Origin: Piper betle
Lineage: Eukaryota > Streptophyta > Magnoliopsida > Piperales > Piperaceae
Assembly (NCBI GenBank): GCA_033002965.1
Contig: JAURVB010013967.1
Coordinates: 58,039 to 122,038, forward strand
Length of the DNA: 64,000 nucleotides
Direction: 5' to 3'
Under the pieces are notes generated by a model. That model made no database searches, was not told the origin of the DNA, and saw only the letters and a list, made by a program, of their open reading frames with translations. The position numbers were made by a program, and so were the translations under genes. This document shows positions 22,534 through 35,410 of this stretch, in pieces (the first letter of the stretch is position 1; the number at the start of each line of letters is the position of its first letter).

Positions 22534-23563
22534 TCATATTATTATTATTATATTATTGTTATATTATATTCTCTACTCGGTTAAATATTATATTTTAATC
22601 TTTACCCGGTTAAATGAAATGCTGGTGTTAGGGTGTTTTCCCATACCCTAGTCATCATTTTCATTTTAATTTTGTGATGGGCGTCATCGTCACCCTACCC
22701 GCCTATTTCTCCTCTTCCTCACCCTAGCCGCCTACTCTCATCTTCTTCTCATTTACCGGAGCCGGTTTCTTCCTTTCTTGGGTATCCTTCCTAACTCCTT
22801 ATTCTTAATTTTCATGCATTTCATGATCGCCATATTACTTATGCTACTTCATCAATTCATGATCGCCTTGTTGTTCAGTTGCTTCATCAACATTCTTGAT
22901 ATGAAATCATCTTGTTTAGGATAATTAAGTTGCAGTCCCTAGCGTCTTATGATTTCTGTGCATGGGGTTTGGATAGTGGGCTGTCGTGCAGGGAGAAGGG
23001 GAGCGTTCCCGGCGGTGATGATCCCAAGAGGGTGAGTCAATGACAAATATTGGTAATTACAGGTTGTGGGCCACATAGCGTGTGTGCACATGCATGGGAT
23101 TGGAGCTGGATGGGGTGGCTACCCCTCCCGCCATATTAAGAGCTCAGCATAAGCTCATAACAACTAAAAGTCTCGAGAAATGAAAATGGGGATTATATGT
23201 ACTTGTTTCATTTAATTATGTCACTTAGTGGTTTTATCACTAACGCAGAATTGCCTCTGCTCGGTGAGCAGCTTTGGACTATGGACTAAAAGTGTGGTTG
23301 GTGGATCTCTTTCCAACCAAGGTTTGGTGAATTGATAATAAATTGGACTTCCTTTTATTCTCTTGTGTTATAAATGTGGCTATGAAAATGGTCTAAGACT
23401 GTGGGTCTTTATTTTTATTCACATGCTATCAGGTCATGATTTATTTTTATTACTTATAAATTTCTAGACTTATTTGCCGTATTATGATTGATGTTCTTGC
23501 ATGTCATGTGTACCTCATTTATCTTTTTGAGTAACCCCTGGCTGGTTAGGGCCTGTCATTACA
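22534..23563 (+). repeat. Truncated 3' LTR of G2
   Basis: Lacks TGTAAAG and the first tens of bases, opening in a TTATTA tract followed by CTACTCGGTTAAAT. A large internal part is also missing (jump at about 23028 to AGAGGGTGAGTCAATG). It ends GCCTGTCATTACA. Five bases later a minus-strand LTR starts. Confidence 0.8.
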
Positions 23564-24541
23564 GTTTATGTAACGACCCGCCCGAACCGGACCGGGTGTT
23601 ACCTAATATATAATTGATGTAACAATAGCATTCTAGAACATGATTCATAATACAACAAATAACTCTATCAGTTTATAACTCATAAAAAGAAATCATGTTC
23701 TGTTAGCATATGACAATATATAAAATAACCGTCTCACAGTCTCGGACCATTTCCCATAGCCACATTTATAACACAAGAGAGATTAAGAAGGATCCAATTA
23801 TTATTGATTCACCATACCTAGGTTGGTACAAGACCCACCGACCACACTCTTAATCTTTAGTCCAAAGTTGTTCACCTGCAGAGGCAATTCCATATTAGCA
23901 ATGAAACATGTCAATATAATTAAATGAAACAAATCAATATAATCCCAATTATCATTTCACGAGTCTTTTAGTGATTATGAGCCTATGTCAAGCTCGTTAT
24001 ATACAAAGAGGGGTGGCCTCCCCATCCAGCTACCATCCCATACATGCGCACACACGTTATGTGGCCCACGACTTGTAGTTAACGATATTTGCCATTGACT
24101 CACCCTCTTGGTAGCACGAGTGCATAACGAACCTACTTGCGCCACTGCGCTCTGTCACCCCTTTTGGCCTAGGGGCAGGTATTCAATCTTTCAGGGGGTG
24201 CTGCCCTGCTCAATTGTGTCAACCCCAGTTGCATTCCCGCGCATGGTGATCAGATACTAAAGTCGACCAAGACTCCCACATACTAATTTTAAAGGTGTGG
24301 CCCCGTGTCGGAATGAGTCAATTCTTGACCCCGATTATGTTCCTGCGCAAGGTGGTTGAGTCTGGGCTTAGGCTGACCATGGCTCCCAATAAGGGAAAAT
24401 ACAATAGTTTAAATAACTATACGGACCTGGATAGTTCGTAAGTGAACTCATATCGGTGACCAACAATCATAATCTGAATGAGAACATAAAATTATACATA
24501 AGTATAATTTTGTTAAAGTAGAAATCCATGCAACTAAACGA

Positions 24542-24544
<3 letters not shown>

Positions 24545-24584
<40 letters not shown>
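24545..24584. repeat. TA microsatellite
   Basis: Uninterrupted TA dinucleotide tract of about 20 copies inside the left LTR of H. Confidence 0.95.
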
Positions 24585-24587
<3 letters not shown>

Positions 24588-26178
24588 TATTAAAATTCAA
24601 CAATATTAAATATTAAATTATTCATGTGACATAATTATTTAAATCCTACTATACATTTTAAATTAATTATCTAAATTAAAATTCACACTTAACAAAGGAT
24701 AAAATAATTATCAACTTATAAACAAATATTTAATTACTATTATTAGCATATTTTCCTTTGGTTATAATTTTTAATCGCTATCATTATTCATAGCAATTTA
24801 ATTAATTAAGTTGTTCGATTAAATTACTTAAACTAATTTGTATTATCCTAATTCAAAGATATTACTAATTATTTTAAATTATTCAACTCAATAAAAGGTT
24901 CGAACTTTATTTATTTTCATTGTGTTATTTAAGTTCAACGCTTGTGATTTTTACCCAATTATAATTTATTAACCCATTTTCTACCTTACTGACTCGTTGT
25001 TAAAATAATCACTTTATTTACCTAATATTCAATTTATTATGGTAATGGGAACTCTTTATTTTATTAATCCCTTATAAACATATAATTTAAAATTAATCAC
25101 TTATAGTATGCCGATTAATTATTGACCATTTATCATTACCGAATTTTTTATTACTTTTATCCATGTCAATTTCGTCCAATAATTAATTAGTTTAGCAACT
25201 TTAACCTATATCCATTAAAATAATTATTTTTAAAGATTCATTTCCGGTTAGTATTATTTTTTGACTTGAGTCAGAAGCGAGCCAACCTATATTTACAAAA
25301 CTGCCATCTTCTTCTTCCCCAACGTTCTTCTTCTACCTTCTTCTTTAGACCAGAAAACAGATCACGTCCTTCTTCTTCTTCAACCCAAAACAAAATCATA
25401 ACATTCTCTAACTGCTTCCCTTCCCTAGCAATCCAAATGTAAGCCTAAGCTCGTGCATTACAGCAACTATCCAAGGCGAATCATTTTCTACACCAAGACG
25501 CGACTCCTGCCCAGCAGCACCGCTGGGACTGCAAGGTGAACTCCGTCTGGCCAGCAGCACCACCGGGAACTCTTCTCTTCTCCCTGCACGACAACCCAAC
25601 ATCAAGGCCAAGCGCTGTGAACATGCACAGCGTGAGCCTTGGCCGGTGAACTGGTATAGATGTCTAGAATTCCTCCACAGCATTGCCCCTTACAACTCCT
25701 CCCATAAGTAGCTGTAATTCCGCCACCACTTGCAAACCAAGGACACAGTGAGCCCTCCCTTCGACCTAGTAGCAAGAGTGGGCGTTGGGGTTGTGAGGGA
25801 ATGCCTTGCAAACGTTTTTACGGTCGCCCATCTTGACAAAATTTTAGACTACTCGGCCATGAATGGGATTCCAGTTTTCAGTTTAGTTCTAGTTGTTTAT
25901 TATTGATTTCAGATTTTAATTCTCATGTTTATCAAGCTTATTATCAATTAAAAAGAATATGAGAGGGAGATATGAAGGATACCCAAGCAAGGAAGAAGCA
26001 CCGGTAAGGAAGAAGAGAACTAGGCCCCTTACACCTAAAATGACGTCCTCTTTCACAAATATAAAAATGAAAATGACGGCTAGGGTATGTGAAAACACCC
26101 CTACACCCATATTTCATTTAACCGGGTAACCGGGTAAAGAATAAAATATAACCGGGTAGAGGAGAAAATATAATAATC

Positions 26179-26180
<2 letters not shown>

Positions 26181-26212
<32 letters not shown>
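26181..26212. repeat. TAA microsatellite
   Basis: About ten TAA triplets near the inverted start of the left LTR of H; related LTR copies have shorter TTA/TAA runs here (37575, 36462). Confidence 0.9.
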
Positions 26213-26284
26213 CCAACGTTCAATCCTTCCGAGACCGAGTTGAATATTTTATTTTATTTTATATTATTTTTCACAAACTTTATA

Positions 26285-26411
26285 GTTTATTAGCGAATGA
26301 ATTTGTTAATTAATAACATAAAACATTGGGAAAAGATAAGTACTAGACTTTTCAACAAGGTACTTTAGTCATAATGTGTGAGCTTGTGAGAAACTTGGCT
26401 CTGATACCACT
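26285..26411 (-). other. H leader with perfect iMet primer binding site
   Basis: Reads on the minus strand GTGGTATCAGAGCC immediately after the LTR end, a perfect match to the initiator tRNA-Met PBS (26397-26410). About 110 bp of leader follows that matches 11091-11185 of element E, then the 3' LTR begins. No PPT or coding sequence remains. Confidence 0.85.
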
Positions 26412-29007
26412 TGTAACGGTACGCCCAACCGGCCACGAGTTACTAAAAATATAAATGATGTAAACATAACTTGCAAGAACATGAATCGTAACATGGCAAA
26501 TAAGACTAGAATTTTATAAATCATAAAAATAAATCATGTTCTGATAGCATGTGACAATACATAAAAATAAAGTCCCACAATCTCTGGCCGTTTCCCATAG
26601 CCACATTTATAACACAAGAGAATAAAAGGAAGACCAATTCATTATCAATTCCCCAAACCTTGGTTAGTAAAAGATCCACCAACCACACTTTTAGTCCTCA
26701 GTCCAAAGCTGCTCACTTGCGGAGGCAATTCCACGTTAGTGATGAAACCACTAAGTCGCAAAATTAAATGAAACAAGTCAATATAATCCGTATTATCATT
26801 TCTCAAGACTTTTAGCTGTTATGAGCCTATGCTGGGAGGGGTGGGCACCCCATCCAGCTACAATCCCATGCATGCGCACACACGCTACATGGCCCATGGC
26901 ATGTAGTTACCGATATTTGCTATTGAGTCATCCTCTCGGTATCACAAGTATATAATGAGCTATCTTGCGCCACTGTGCCCTGTCACCCCTTTCGGCATGG
27001 GGACAAGTATTTAATCTTTCAGGGGTGCTACCCTCTGTTGAATTGAGCCAACCCTGGTTGCGCTTGGTGCCTGATGGTCAGATATGAATTCAAGTCGACC
27101 AAGACTCCTACATAGTAATTTTTAAGGGGTGCGGCCCCGTGTTGGATTGAGTTAATTCCTTAACCCCGATTGTACTCGATGCATGGTGGTCAAATCTGGG
27201 CTTAGGCCAACGAGGGCTACCAAAAAGGAAAAATACAACGTTTAAAATAATTATATGGACCTGGTTAGTTCGTAAGTGGACCTACAACCGTGACCAACGA
27301 TTCTAAACTCACCGAGAACATCAAATTATACGCAAGTATAATTTTATTCGAGTAGATATGCATGCAACTAAATGACTTAAATATATCATTATTAAAACTC
27401 GACAACATAAAGCATGCGACATTCAACAATATTAAATATTAAATTCTCAACATTTACAACAAGTCTGGTGAGATAATTAATTATTCATGTAACATAATCA
27501 TTTAAGTCTTACTTTACATTTTAAATTAATTATTTAAATCATAATTCACACTTCACTAATGATGAAATTATTATTAACCTATAAACAAGTATTCAAGTAT
27601 TTAATTACTATTATGATCTTGACGATTTAGTTTACGGTTTTAATCTTTAATCATTATCATTATTAATAGCGATTTAACTGAATAAGTCATTCAATTAAAT
27701 TATTTAAAATGATCTGTAGTATCCTAATTTAAGGATACTACTAATGCAATTATTTTAAATTATTCAACTTAATAAAGGTTCGAACTTTATTTATTTTCAT
27801 TATACTATTTCAGTTCAATGCTTGGGATTTTACACGATTATAGTTTAATAACCTATTTTCTACCTTGCTAACTCATTATAAAATAATCACTTTATCTACC
27901 TAGTTTTAAATTTAATATGGTAAAGGTGAAATCTTTATTTCATTAATAGCTTATTATCATCGGATTTAAATTAGTAGTTTATAATACACCGATTAATTAT
28001 CAACAGTTTATCAGTACCGTATTTTTTATTACTTGGCAATTTCGTACAATAGTTAATTAGTTTTGCAACTGTAAGCTATAACCATTAGAATAATAATTTT
28101 TAAGGATTTATTACGAGTTAGTATTATTATATTTTTATCTTGAGTAGTGTCGAGTAAAAAGTTATATTTACAAGTTTGCAACCCGAAAGAATTCTCTTCT
28201 TCAACCCTTATCTTGGCACCAAAACCCGATCACGACCTTCTTCTCCAACCCAATTGAACAACCATCTAGAGCATCCCAACCAAGCACCTAACGTTCGTGC
28301 TTAACAGCAGCTATCCAAGGCGAACACTGTCCTGTACCACGGTGCACGACGCCTGGCCAGGATCACGGCTAGGAACGCTTCCCTTCTCCCCACACGACAA
28401 CCCACAACATCAAGGCCAAGCGGCATGATCCTTGGCTGACGAACTGATATGGATGGCTAACTTGGCAAGCAACGAAGGAATCCCCTACTGCGTTGCCCAT
28501 TATCCCAACCAATTACATAGCATAAAACATTGATGAAACAACAGGATTTATTAGCGTGGCAATCATGAATTGATGAAGCAGCAGAATTACATGGCGTTCA
28601 TGAATTTTTGAAGCAGCAAAATTTAGCATAGCGATTATGAATTGCATGCTTACAGGAAAACAAATCAGCAACTATAAAATGCGAAAAAGAAGAACAAGGA
28701 AAGCATACCGAAAAGGACATGAAGACGAGATGTAAGAACGCCGCCAAGAGAGGAGAGGAAAAAGGAGAGAAAGGAGAAGAAAATGGGAAGTCGGCGGCTT
28801 GGGTGAAGGAAGATGCCCCCTTTAAAAAAATGAAAATGACGGCTAGGGTATGGGAAAACACCACCACCCCAGAATATAACCAGGTTGTGAATAAAATATA
28901 ATAATATAATAATAATAATAATTCTCCAATGTTCTATCCTTCCCGGACCAAGTTAATTATTTTTAAACCACGTAAATATTATATATATATTTTTCACAAT
29001 CTTTACA
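26412..29007 (-). repeat. Right LTR of H
   Basis: TGTAACGGTACGCC to CACAATCTTTACA, 2,596 bp, next to the PBS, so it is the 5' LTR of a minus-strand element. The ORFs at 28598-28901 are chance frames. Confidence 0.85.
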
Positions 29008-29736
29008 TTCTTGCTATTTTTCCAACCAGCAAGTGGCTAGACTCCTCCGATCATCACCACCACCACCTCCGCCATGACACCCCCTGCCGATCCCGCCTAG
29101 CGGCAGCCCAGCCTCGCTGGCGTCGACATTTTCATGTGACAGGCACTGCCGCCCCTCCTCCCATTTCGTTTACCCGCATCGAGTTCTCCTGCCCGCGTTC
29201 GCATCCGCGTCTACCTGCCCGATGTGATTCACCAGCTTGTCAGCCCTTGTTTGAATCCTCCAAGTCCATGTCATGTCTGCCTACTCAACCCAGGCCATCT
29301 TCCTATTAGCCTAGACCGGATTGGTTCAATACGGTTCGGCCCAGTTTAGCTTGGTTCGATCTGATTCAACTTATTGTCGAACCGTTCTTACACGGTTTTC
29401 GGTAATTCGAGAACCTCTATCTTAATTATAATGCATATTCACATGATTTAGGTTGATTGGGTGTTATGATTATTTTTCTTTACTTATTGTTTTATTTATT
29501 TATTTATTTATTTATTTATCTGCTTATTATATACGATGAATGTTTTACATGATTATTTTTGTTATTAATATTACATTTACTTATGAATATTAGTCTTACT
29601 ATGTTTACTAAATTAATATATTTATTTATTTATTTATTTGTTACCTGTATGTTATTATTTATTTGTATTTAATTATGTATTCTTGTGTTGATGATTAATG
29701 AGAATAAATATTTGTTTACTTATTTATTTATTGAAT

Positions 29737-29776
<40 letters not shown>

Positions 29777-31058
29777 GTTTACTAACACGAGTATATATAT
29801 GATATTTACTCGTATCAAGCTATGTATTTATATAGTATAATTATTTGATTCTTTTATTATTAGAGAATTATTTATGCTCACGTATTTATTATTTATCTAA
29901 ATATTTATGAGTGGATTCCTTGTTTATTCATTTATTATTTTTTATTATTATGTTCCGATTTGCATGCCAGGTGTTTAGTTGTAGCTTTGTTTGCACTGTT
30001 TTCTTTATTAAGATGTATTAATCATATGAGCACACACCATGAGCATGCATCATATAAGGATGTTAATATTTTACTTAGTAGTCGGTTATGATGTAGGTTT
30101 TAGAGTCCGAGCTCGCCGTAAATGTGTAGATATGCTTGGAGCTTGGACCACATGTCCATAGGATTCTCCTCCTCTGCTTGACTCCTTGCGTGTCTTGTTT
30201 AATCGTGTTTTATACGTAGGACGACGTTGCAACATTTTATTGCATCCCTCCGATGTCGGGCCATTTAGCTGTGTTTTGTACCCTTGTTTAATAAAACAAA
30301 AGGATGAGTTCCCCTGTTCGTTTTTTAACTAAATCTCCATAAATATATGATACAAACCTCTTTTGTAAGCCTATTATATGACTATGCGCATTTTTATGAT
30401 TTTCATGAATAAGAGAGTGAGCGGTATGGTGATATGTATGAATCACACTAGTACTCCTTCAAACCATGATGTAGTGTGGCGTATATGGTACTGCATAATG
30501 CAGTGCATTTTCGGAAATTGTGGCACTAACTTAATATTTTCTTTTGCCACTCGAGTACCGTGGAGGGTGATATGGAAGGTATGAGGGCGTAAGCGCTGTA
30601 CGTATGTATGAATATGATTATGAGCTGTGCATATGAGCCGTCAATTGCTTAAGTATGTTTGCTGATCACCCAATGTGAGGAAATCTTGATGTTCCATAAG
30701 TTCTCGTGGGTAATGGAATACCAATTTACCAGATTGTATTAGTTTTTTTCGGGACTAGTAACATTTGTTACTGACGGTTTTCATATAATATATGTAGGTC
30801 ATGCAAATCCTGAGTCAACTTTGGTGGGAGTACAGATAAACGCTACACAAACTTGGGCTCAGCAAAGTTATTTACTTTCTTACTTTTATTTATGTTTGAT
30901 GCGTATTTAATAATGTCTTCCATTCTCATAATAAAAAGAAGGTTGTCTCGATACATTTCATCAATCGAGTCGTACTGATCTACAACTTTAAACATGACTC
31001 GACTCGATCGTAACATTTCTGATTCGGTTCTTAAGTGTACCAAAATTGGGGTGTTATA
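29008..31058 (+). repeat. Element D (family 3): 5' LTR, right two-thirds
   Basis: Aligns with 36397-36445 plus 45324-47343. It opens in mid-LTR at CTTGCTATTTTTCC because element H cuts it, and ends GGGGTGTTATA before a PBS. Pyrimidine-rich first part, then long TTTA/TA-rich tracts (29489-29520, 29740-29770), then a conserved 3' half with GGACGACGTTGCAACATTTT. The first ~990 bp of this LTR are not in the window. The 126-residue ORF at 28929 spans the junction and is not a gene. Confidence 0.82.
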
Positions 31059-31726
31059 AATTGGTATTAGAGCCATGTCTTGGTTTATTGGGATAGGTGA
31101 CTTTTGTTTTGAGCCAGTGTGTGGAGCAGTCCTTATCCAAGCCGATAGGTATTTCATTTGGTATTTTTTTCAGTGTTTATAGAAATTAAGAGATGGATAT
31201 AAGATCATGATTTCAGTAGATGCCAGCATTGATCCCATCGGCATGCCATGATAAGCATAAAGACTTGTGTTCATTTTTACTGTGCCAAAGATTTGGACTA
31301 CTTAGAGTGTTGACATATTCAGTGAGCTAAAGTTGAGACGAGTAGTGACTAGGAATATTTGGAGCACCGGGGACATTGCAACACTTATATATCTTTTGTA
31401 CGCCTCCACATCAGTCCTTCATTGGGAAATGGTCTATATTATGAGACGAAGTCATCAAAGATGACACATATAGGAAGTTGAAAGTATGGAGACACTGACC
31501 AAGTTAGTTGGCGAATGAGTTAGACCATCGAGTACCTTAAACAGATCCATTAGGTATAGATTTGAGGTTTACTTTGGAGAACTTGAACCTTTAGACAGAT
31601 CCTTGTATATGAAGGATGTGCCTATGACAGTGGGGCCACTTAAGTACTTGGACCATATATGAGAGTTCAAAGAGATGACTTGAGATAGACCACTTCTAAG
31701 AGATAGTAGTGGATGGGGATGAGTAG
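31059..31726 (+). mobile_element. Element D: PBS and non-coding interior, left part
   Basis: PBS TGGTATTAGAGCC at 31062-31074 (one mismatch to iMet). The rest has no long ORF and no gag motif. With the interior at 33303-35410 and the 3' LTR at 35411, it forms an LTR element whose interior does not code, the definition of a LARD. Homology to any coding element is not visible by eye. Confidence 0.75.
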
Positions 31727-32008
31727 CGAGGTGGTGGGTTGGATTGGGGATGTTGTCTAAGCTGCCTGTCACGGGCCAAAGAAGGTCGTGGGCTGGGGTT
31801 AGCAATGGGCCAAGTGTAGGAATGTCGGGGACGAAATTTCTTAAGGTGAGTGGATTGTGAGATCCCTCAACTTAATCCCACATCTAATACCTACTGGAAG
31901 AAGATCTTGTTTATAAGTATGAATGGACTATAGATCTTTAACTTCAATTAACAATTTTAAAAAAATGACTAAGCCCCATAAGTTTGCACTTTAGGCCGAG
32001 TTGTTATA
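31727..32008 (+). mobile_element. Partial TRIM copy
   Basis: TRIM interior (GGTGGTGGGTTGGATT, CACGGGCC, TCGTGGGCTGGGG), the PPT zone TCGGGGACGAAATTTCTTAA, then the LTR from 31856 (TGTGAGATCCCTCAACTTA) to about 32008 (GAGTTGTTATA). The 5' LTR and PBS are missing. Diverged relative of the copies at 61766-63977. Confidence 0.85.
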
Positions 32009-33302
32009 CAAATTATTTTAAATAATTTAATCGAACAACTTAATTAATTACATTGCTATGAATAATAATATCGATTAAAAATTATAACCGTAAACTAAAT
32101 CATAAAGATCGGGGTTAAGTAATTATCACGGCAAAGGAAAATTAAATATTTGTTTATCAGTCAATAATTATTTTATTATTTTTTAAGTGTTAATTATAAT
32201 TTAGATAATTAATTTAAAATGGAAAGTAGGACTTAAATGATTATACCACATGAATAATTAATTATCTCACTAGATTGTTGAGAATTTAATATTTAATATT
32301 GTTAATAGTTGCATGCATTTCTACTCGAATAAAATTATACTTACGTATAATTTTATGTTCTCGTCCAGATTAGGATCGTTGGTCGCGGTTGCAAGTCCAC
32401 TTACGAACTATCCAAGTCCGTATAATTATTTGAAATGTTGTATTTTCCCTTCTTGGTAGCTCTGGTCGGCTTCAGCCCAGATTCAACCACCATGCGCTAG
32501 AACGCAATCAGTCAAGGAATTGACTCAGTTCGACACGGGGACGCACATTTAAAATTACTATATGGGAGTCTTGGTCAACTTGAATATCTGATCACCATGC
32601 ACTGGAACACAACTCGGGGCGACTCAATTCAGCACAAGGCAGCACCCCCTGAAAGATTGAACACTTGACCCCATGCTGAAAGGGGCAACAGGGCGCAATG
32701 GCGTAAGACGGCTCATTATGCACTTGTGAAACTGAAAGGGTGAGTAAATGGCAAATATCGGTAACTATAGGCCGTGGGCCACATAGCGTGTGTGCGCATG
32801 GCCATGGGCCACATAGCGTGTGTGCACATGACCGTGAGCCACATAGCGTGTGTGCGCATGCATGGGATGGTAGCTGGATGGCTCCTAGCATATAACGAGC
32901 TCAGCATAGGCTCATAACAACTAAAAGACTCTTGAAACAATAATGGGGATTTTATTGACATGTTTCATTTAATTATGCGGCTTAGTGGTTTTATCACTAA
33001 CACTGAATTGCCTCTGTAGGTGAGCAGCTTTGTACTGAAGAAAAAATGTGAATCAGGTTGGTGAATTGATAATAAAAATTGGACTTTCTTATTATTCTCT
33101 TGTGCTATAAATGTGGCTATGGTAAATGGTTCGAGACTGTGGGATTGTTCCTTTATATTTTAGAGAACATGATTTATTGTTATGATTTATATTATATATT
33201 TCCAGACTTATTTGCTATTTTTCAATTCATATTCTGAAATATTATTGTTACATCAATTATATTTTTTGATAACACGTAGTCCAGTTCAAGCGGGTTGTTA
33301 CA
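32006..33302 (+). repeat. Family T LTR 3' fragment inside D
   Basis: Begins in mid-LTR (ATACAAATTATTTTAAATAA, compare 44090) and ends AAGCGGGTTGTTACA. It shares a few bases with the TRIM end at the junction. It carries a 30-bp triplication. Confidence 0.85.
32771..32860. repeat. 30-bp tandem triplication
   Basis: Three consecutive 30-bp units starting GCCGTGGGCC, GCCATGGGCC and ACCGTGAGCC, each followed by ACATAGCGTGTGTGC. Other family T LTRs have a single copy at this site. Confidence 0.95.
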
Positions 33303-33540
33303 ACTAGTTAGTGTTCGTAGGAGTAGTCACCCTAGATTGCAGGAGATAGTGTAAGCACAGCATTAGATCACCATTGTACATGTTGCCATTATGATCTAGA
33401 CCCCTCCGGATTAGACACGCATGGTTGCAAAACTTGAGCTTAGTTGATAGCAGCTACCTTTGGGAAGACAGCCACATGGTGATAAACATGCCAGATATAG
33501 TAATGAGTTCACGACCTACATGATCAGGATCAGATCTTCA

Positions 33541-33660
33541 GCACTTGGACAACACAACCATCGTTCGAGTAGCACCACCTCCATCCGAGTTGCACAACCA
33601 CCGTCTGAGTAGCACAACTGCCTTTTGAATTACACACCCACCGTCCAAGTAGCACAACCA
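33541..33660. repeat. 20-bp minisatellite, six units
   Basis: Units of exactly 20 bp with consensus near CCGTCCGAGTAGCACAACCA. Partial decayed units follow to about 33750. A 20-bp period cannot keep a reading frame. Confidence 0.88.
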
Positions 33661-35048
33661 CCGAATAACACTACCGCCATCCATGTTACCCAACTACTGA
33701 CCGTGATGCACTACCATCGTCGCTATTGCACTACCACCATTTTAGTAGTCACGTGAGTCAAGATTGGTGCAGCGGGACGGTAGGTCACACGCCACTGAAG
33801 AATGGAAGAGACACTGTCAAACCTCAATACAAGTCCCTGTAAACTTAAGGAGAAATAGTGATTCTTTGGGTCATTTGAACCCCATCTATTTGGAAGTGCA
33901 TGACTAGTACTGTATTGAGAAATACATGCCTATTGTTAGTTGATTAAACTAAAGCTACTTAGGAGCTGTCTCTTAGACTTGTCGTTGATTGGCTATTCAA
34001 TAGGCTAGCTACCTATGGCAGAGTTCAATCATGATGATCTTAGAGACAAGTCTGTAGACCTACCTATATGTTTGAGTCACCCAATATCCTACATAGATTT
34101 TCATTTCCCCAATGTGACTTAGACAGAGATCCTCACATCACCATTCATATATAAATCTAATAGAATTTTTTAGCTTAGTGTACTCTTCCAGAAAACCTGA
34201 TGTCAAATCACGTGAGGATGAAACACATCCTAGTTAGAGTCTAGAGGAGTGAGACCAGCTTTTCACGAGAGATCTAGTCTCTTTCCATGTGACCAGATAC
34301 GTTAGACAGAGTCAAGCTTCTACTCGAGTATGTTCACACTCACCTTTCTAGATATATGAGTCCTACTATCTGTTTATCAGATGGCTGAGATGAGCAGATA
34401 TTGACTACCACACAACCCATAGACCGAATACAAATTCCACAGTTCTATGTAGAGTATGTTTTCATACTCCTTGAGACATGTTGTACATGTATATGTGTTC
34501 TCGCCATTATTCCATCACAGAGAGTTCCGTCAGTAGTAGTTAGTGGTCGTATAGATAGTTACGAGAGTCATAGCATACAATAGAGTCATAGCAGCTGTCC
34601 TTCTTCCATTATGGAAGAGAGTGAGATATTGATTTAGGACCAAGTCAGCTAGGACCTAGTGAGTGTGAACATACTTGAGTGTTTGACATAGACTGGCGAC
34701 ATGGAACCATACAACTCATTAGCATTTACTTTTATTTGGAACTAGAGTCCACCATTTGTTAGCAGGACTCATAGGATACCCTAATATAGCCTCAAGATCT
34801 AGAGCATAGTGCCCTGAGGGTACACATAGTTGACCTATCGCATTGATGGGATCATGGATACATGGGTAGATGTTAAGCTGCATACTTCGCACCGAGATAG
34901 TTTTTCCTATTGGAGTTCAGATTAGGAGCCTACAGTACTCTTGAGTACCTACTCGACTACCCAGTAGACCCTTAGGGGTGAGCTTAGGTTTTTCTCGCCA
35001 CGGTCATTTCATTTCAGTCTCCATAGTTTGCCGTGACCCTAGGAGTTA

Positions 35049-35208
35049 GTCTAGTGAGATGACTCGAGCATGCATGGTCAGTCCAGCGAGACTATTCGAG
35101 CATGTATGGTCAGCCCAGTGAGATGATTCGAGCATGTATGGTCAATACAGATAGATGATTCTAGCATGTATGACATGCTTTGTGAGATGATTCAAGCACA
35201 TGTAGTCT
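35049..35208. repeat. 32-bp minisatellite, five units
   Basis: Five consecutive 32-bp units (starts 35049, 35081, 35113, 35145, 35177) around GTGAGATGATTCGAGCATGT, then a partial sixth. Confidence 0.92.
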
Positions 35209-35410
35209 ATCCAGTCAGATTAGTAAGGAGCTAGTTAGCTTCCTCAGCATTTAGAGATCTAGATTCATGTTGTTATGTTTGGACCGTGTGCAGGCTAGCT
35301 TTCAAGGGGTACCTACCAGTTTGTCAGCAAGATGGCGTCTTTAGTTGAGTCCTCTGATCGCAGTTGATGAAAGAAATTTCGAGGATGGAATTTTTATAAG
35401 GAGCAGAGGT

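Larger units (their letters stand above)
23569..26284 (-). repeat. Left LTR of H
   Basis: TGTAACGACCCGCCC to TTCACAAACTTTATA, 2,716 bp. It carries the CATGCGCACACACG / GTGGCCCACG variable segment, a TA tract at 24545-24584 and a TAA tract at 26181-26212. The terminal CA is mutated. Confidence 0.85.
23569..29007 (-). mobile_element. Element H: minus-strand family T LTR pair with 127-bp interior
   Basis: Two minus-strand family T LTRs (23569-26284 and 26412-29007) separated by only 127 bp, which holds the PBS and leader. Gag-pol is absent. Flanks GTTTA (left) and TTCTT (right) do not match, so the ends were probably not made by one simple insertion; the right LTR may belong to a larger minus-strand element such as F. 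The right end cuts the family 3 LTR of element D. Confidence 0.75.
33303..35410 (+). mobile_element. Element D: non-coding interior, right part, ending in PPT
   Basis: No coherent ORF or pol motif. It contains a 20-bp array (33541-33660) and a 32-bp array (35049-35208). The end has the sequence context typical of Tekay/Del polypurine tracts: AAATTTCGAGGATGGAATTT then AAGGAGCAGAGGT directly before TGTAAAAC at 35411. Confidence 0.75.

Noticed and set aside
26397..26410. tRNA gene at GGCTCTGATACCAC-type sites
   Set aside because: Only the 3' acceptor complement is present directly beside an LTR; these are primer binding sites, not tRNA genes.
28929..29309. 126-codon ORF with His/Arg/Pro-rich product
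   Set aside because: Spans the join between the H LTR and the D LTR; the matching D LTR region at 45320-45600 is not open.
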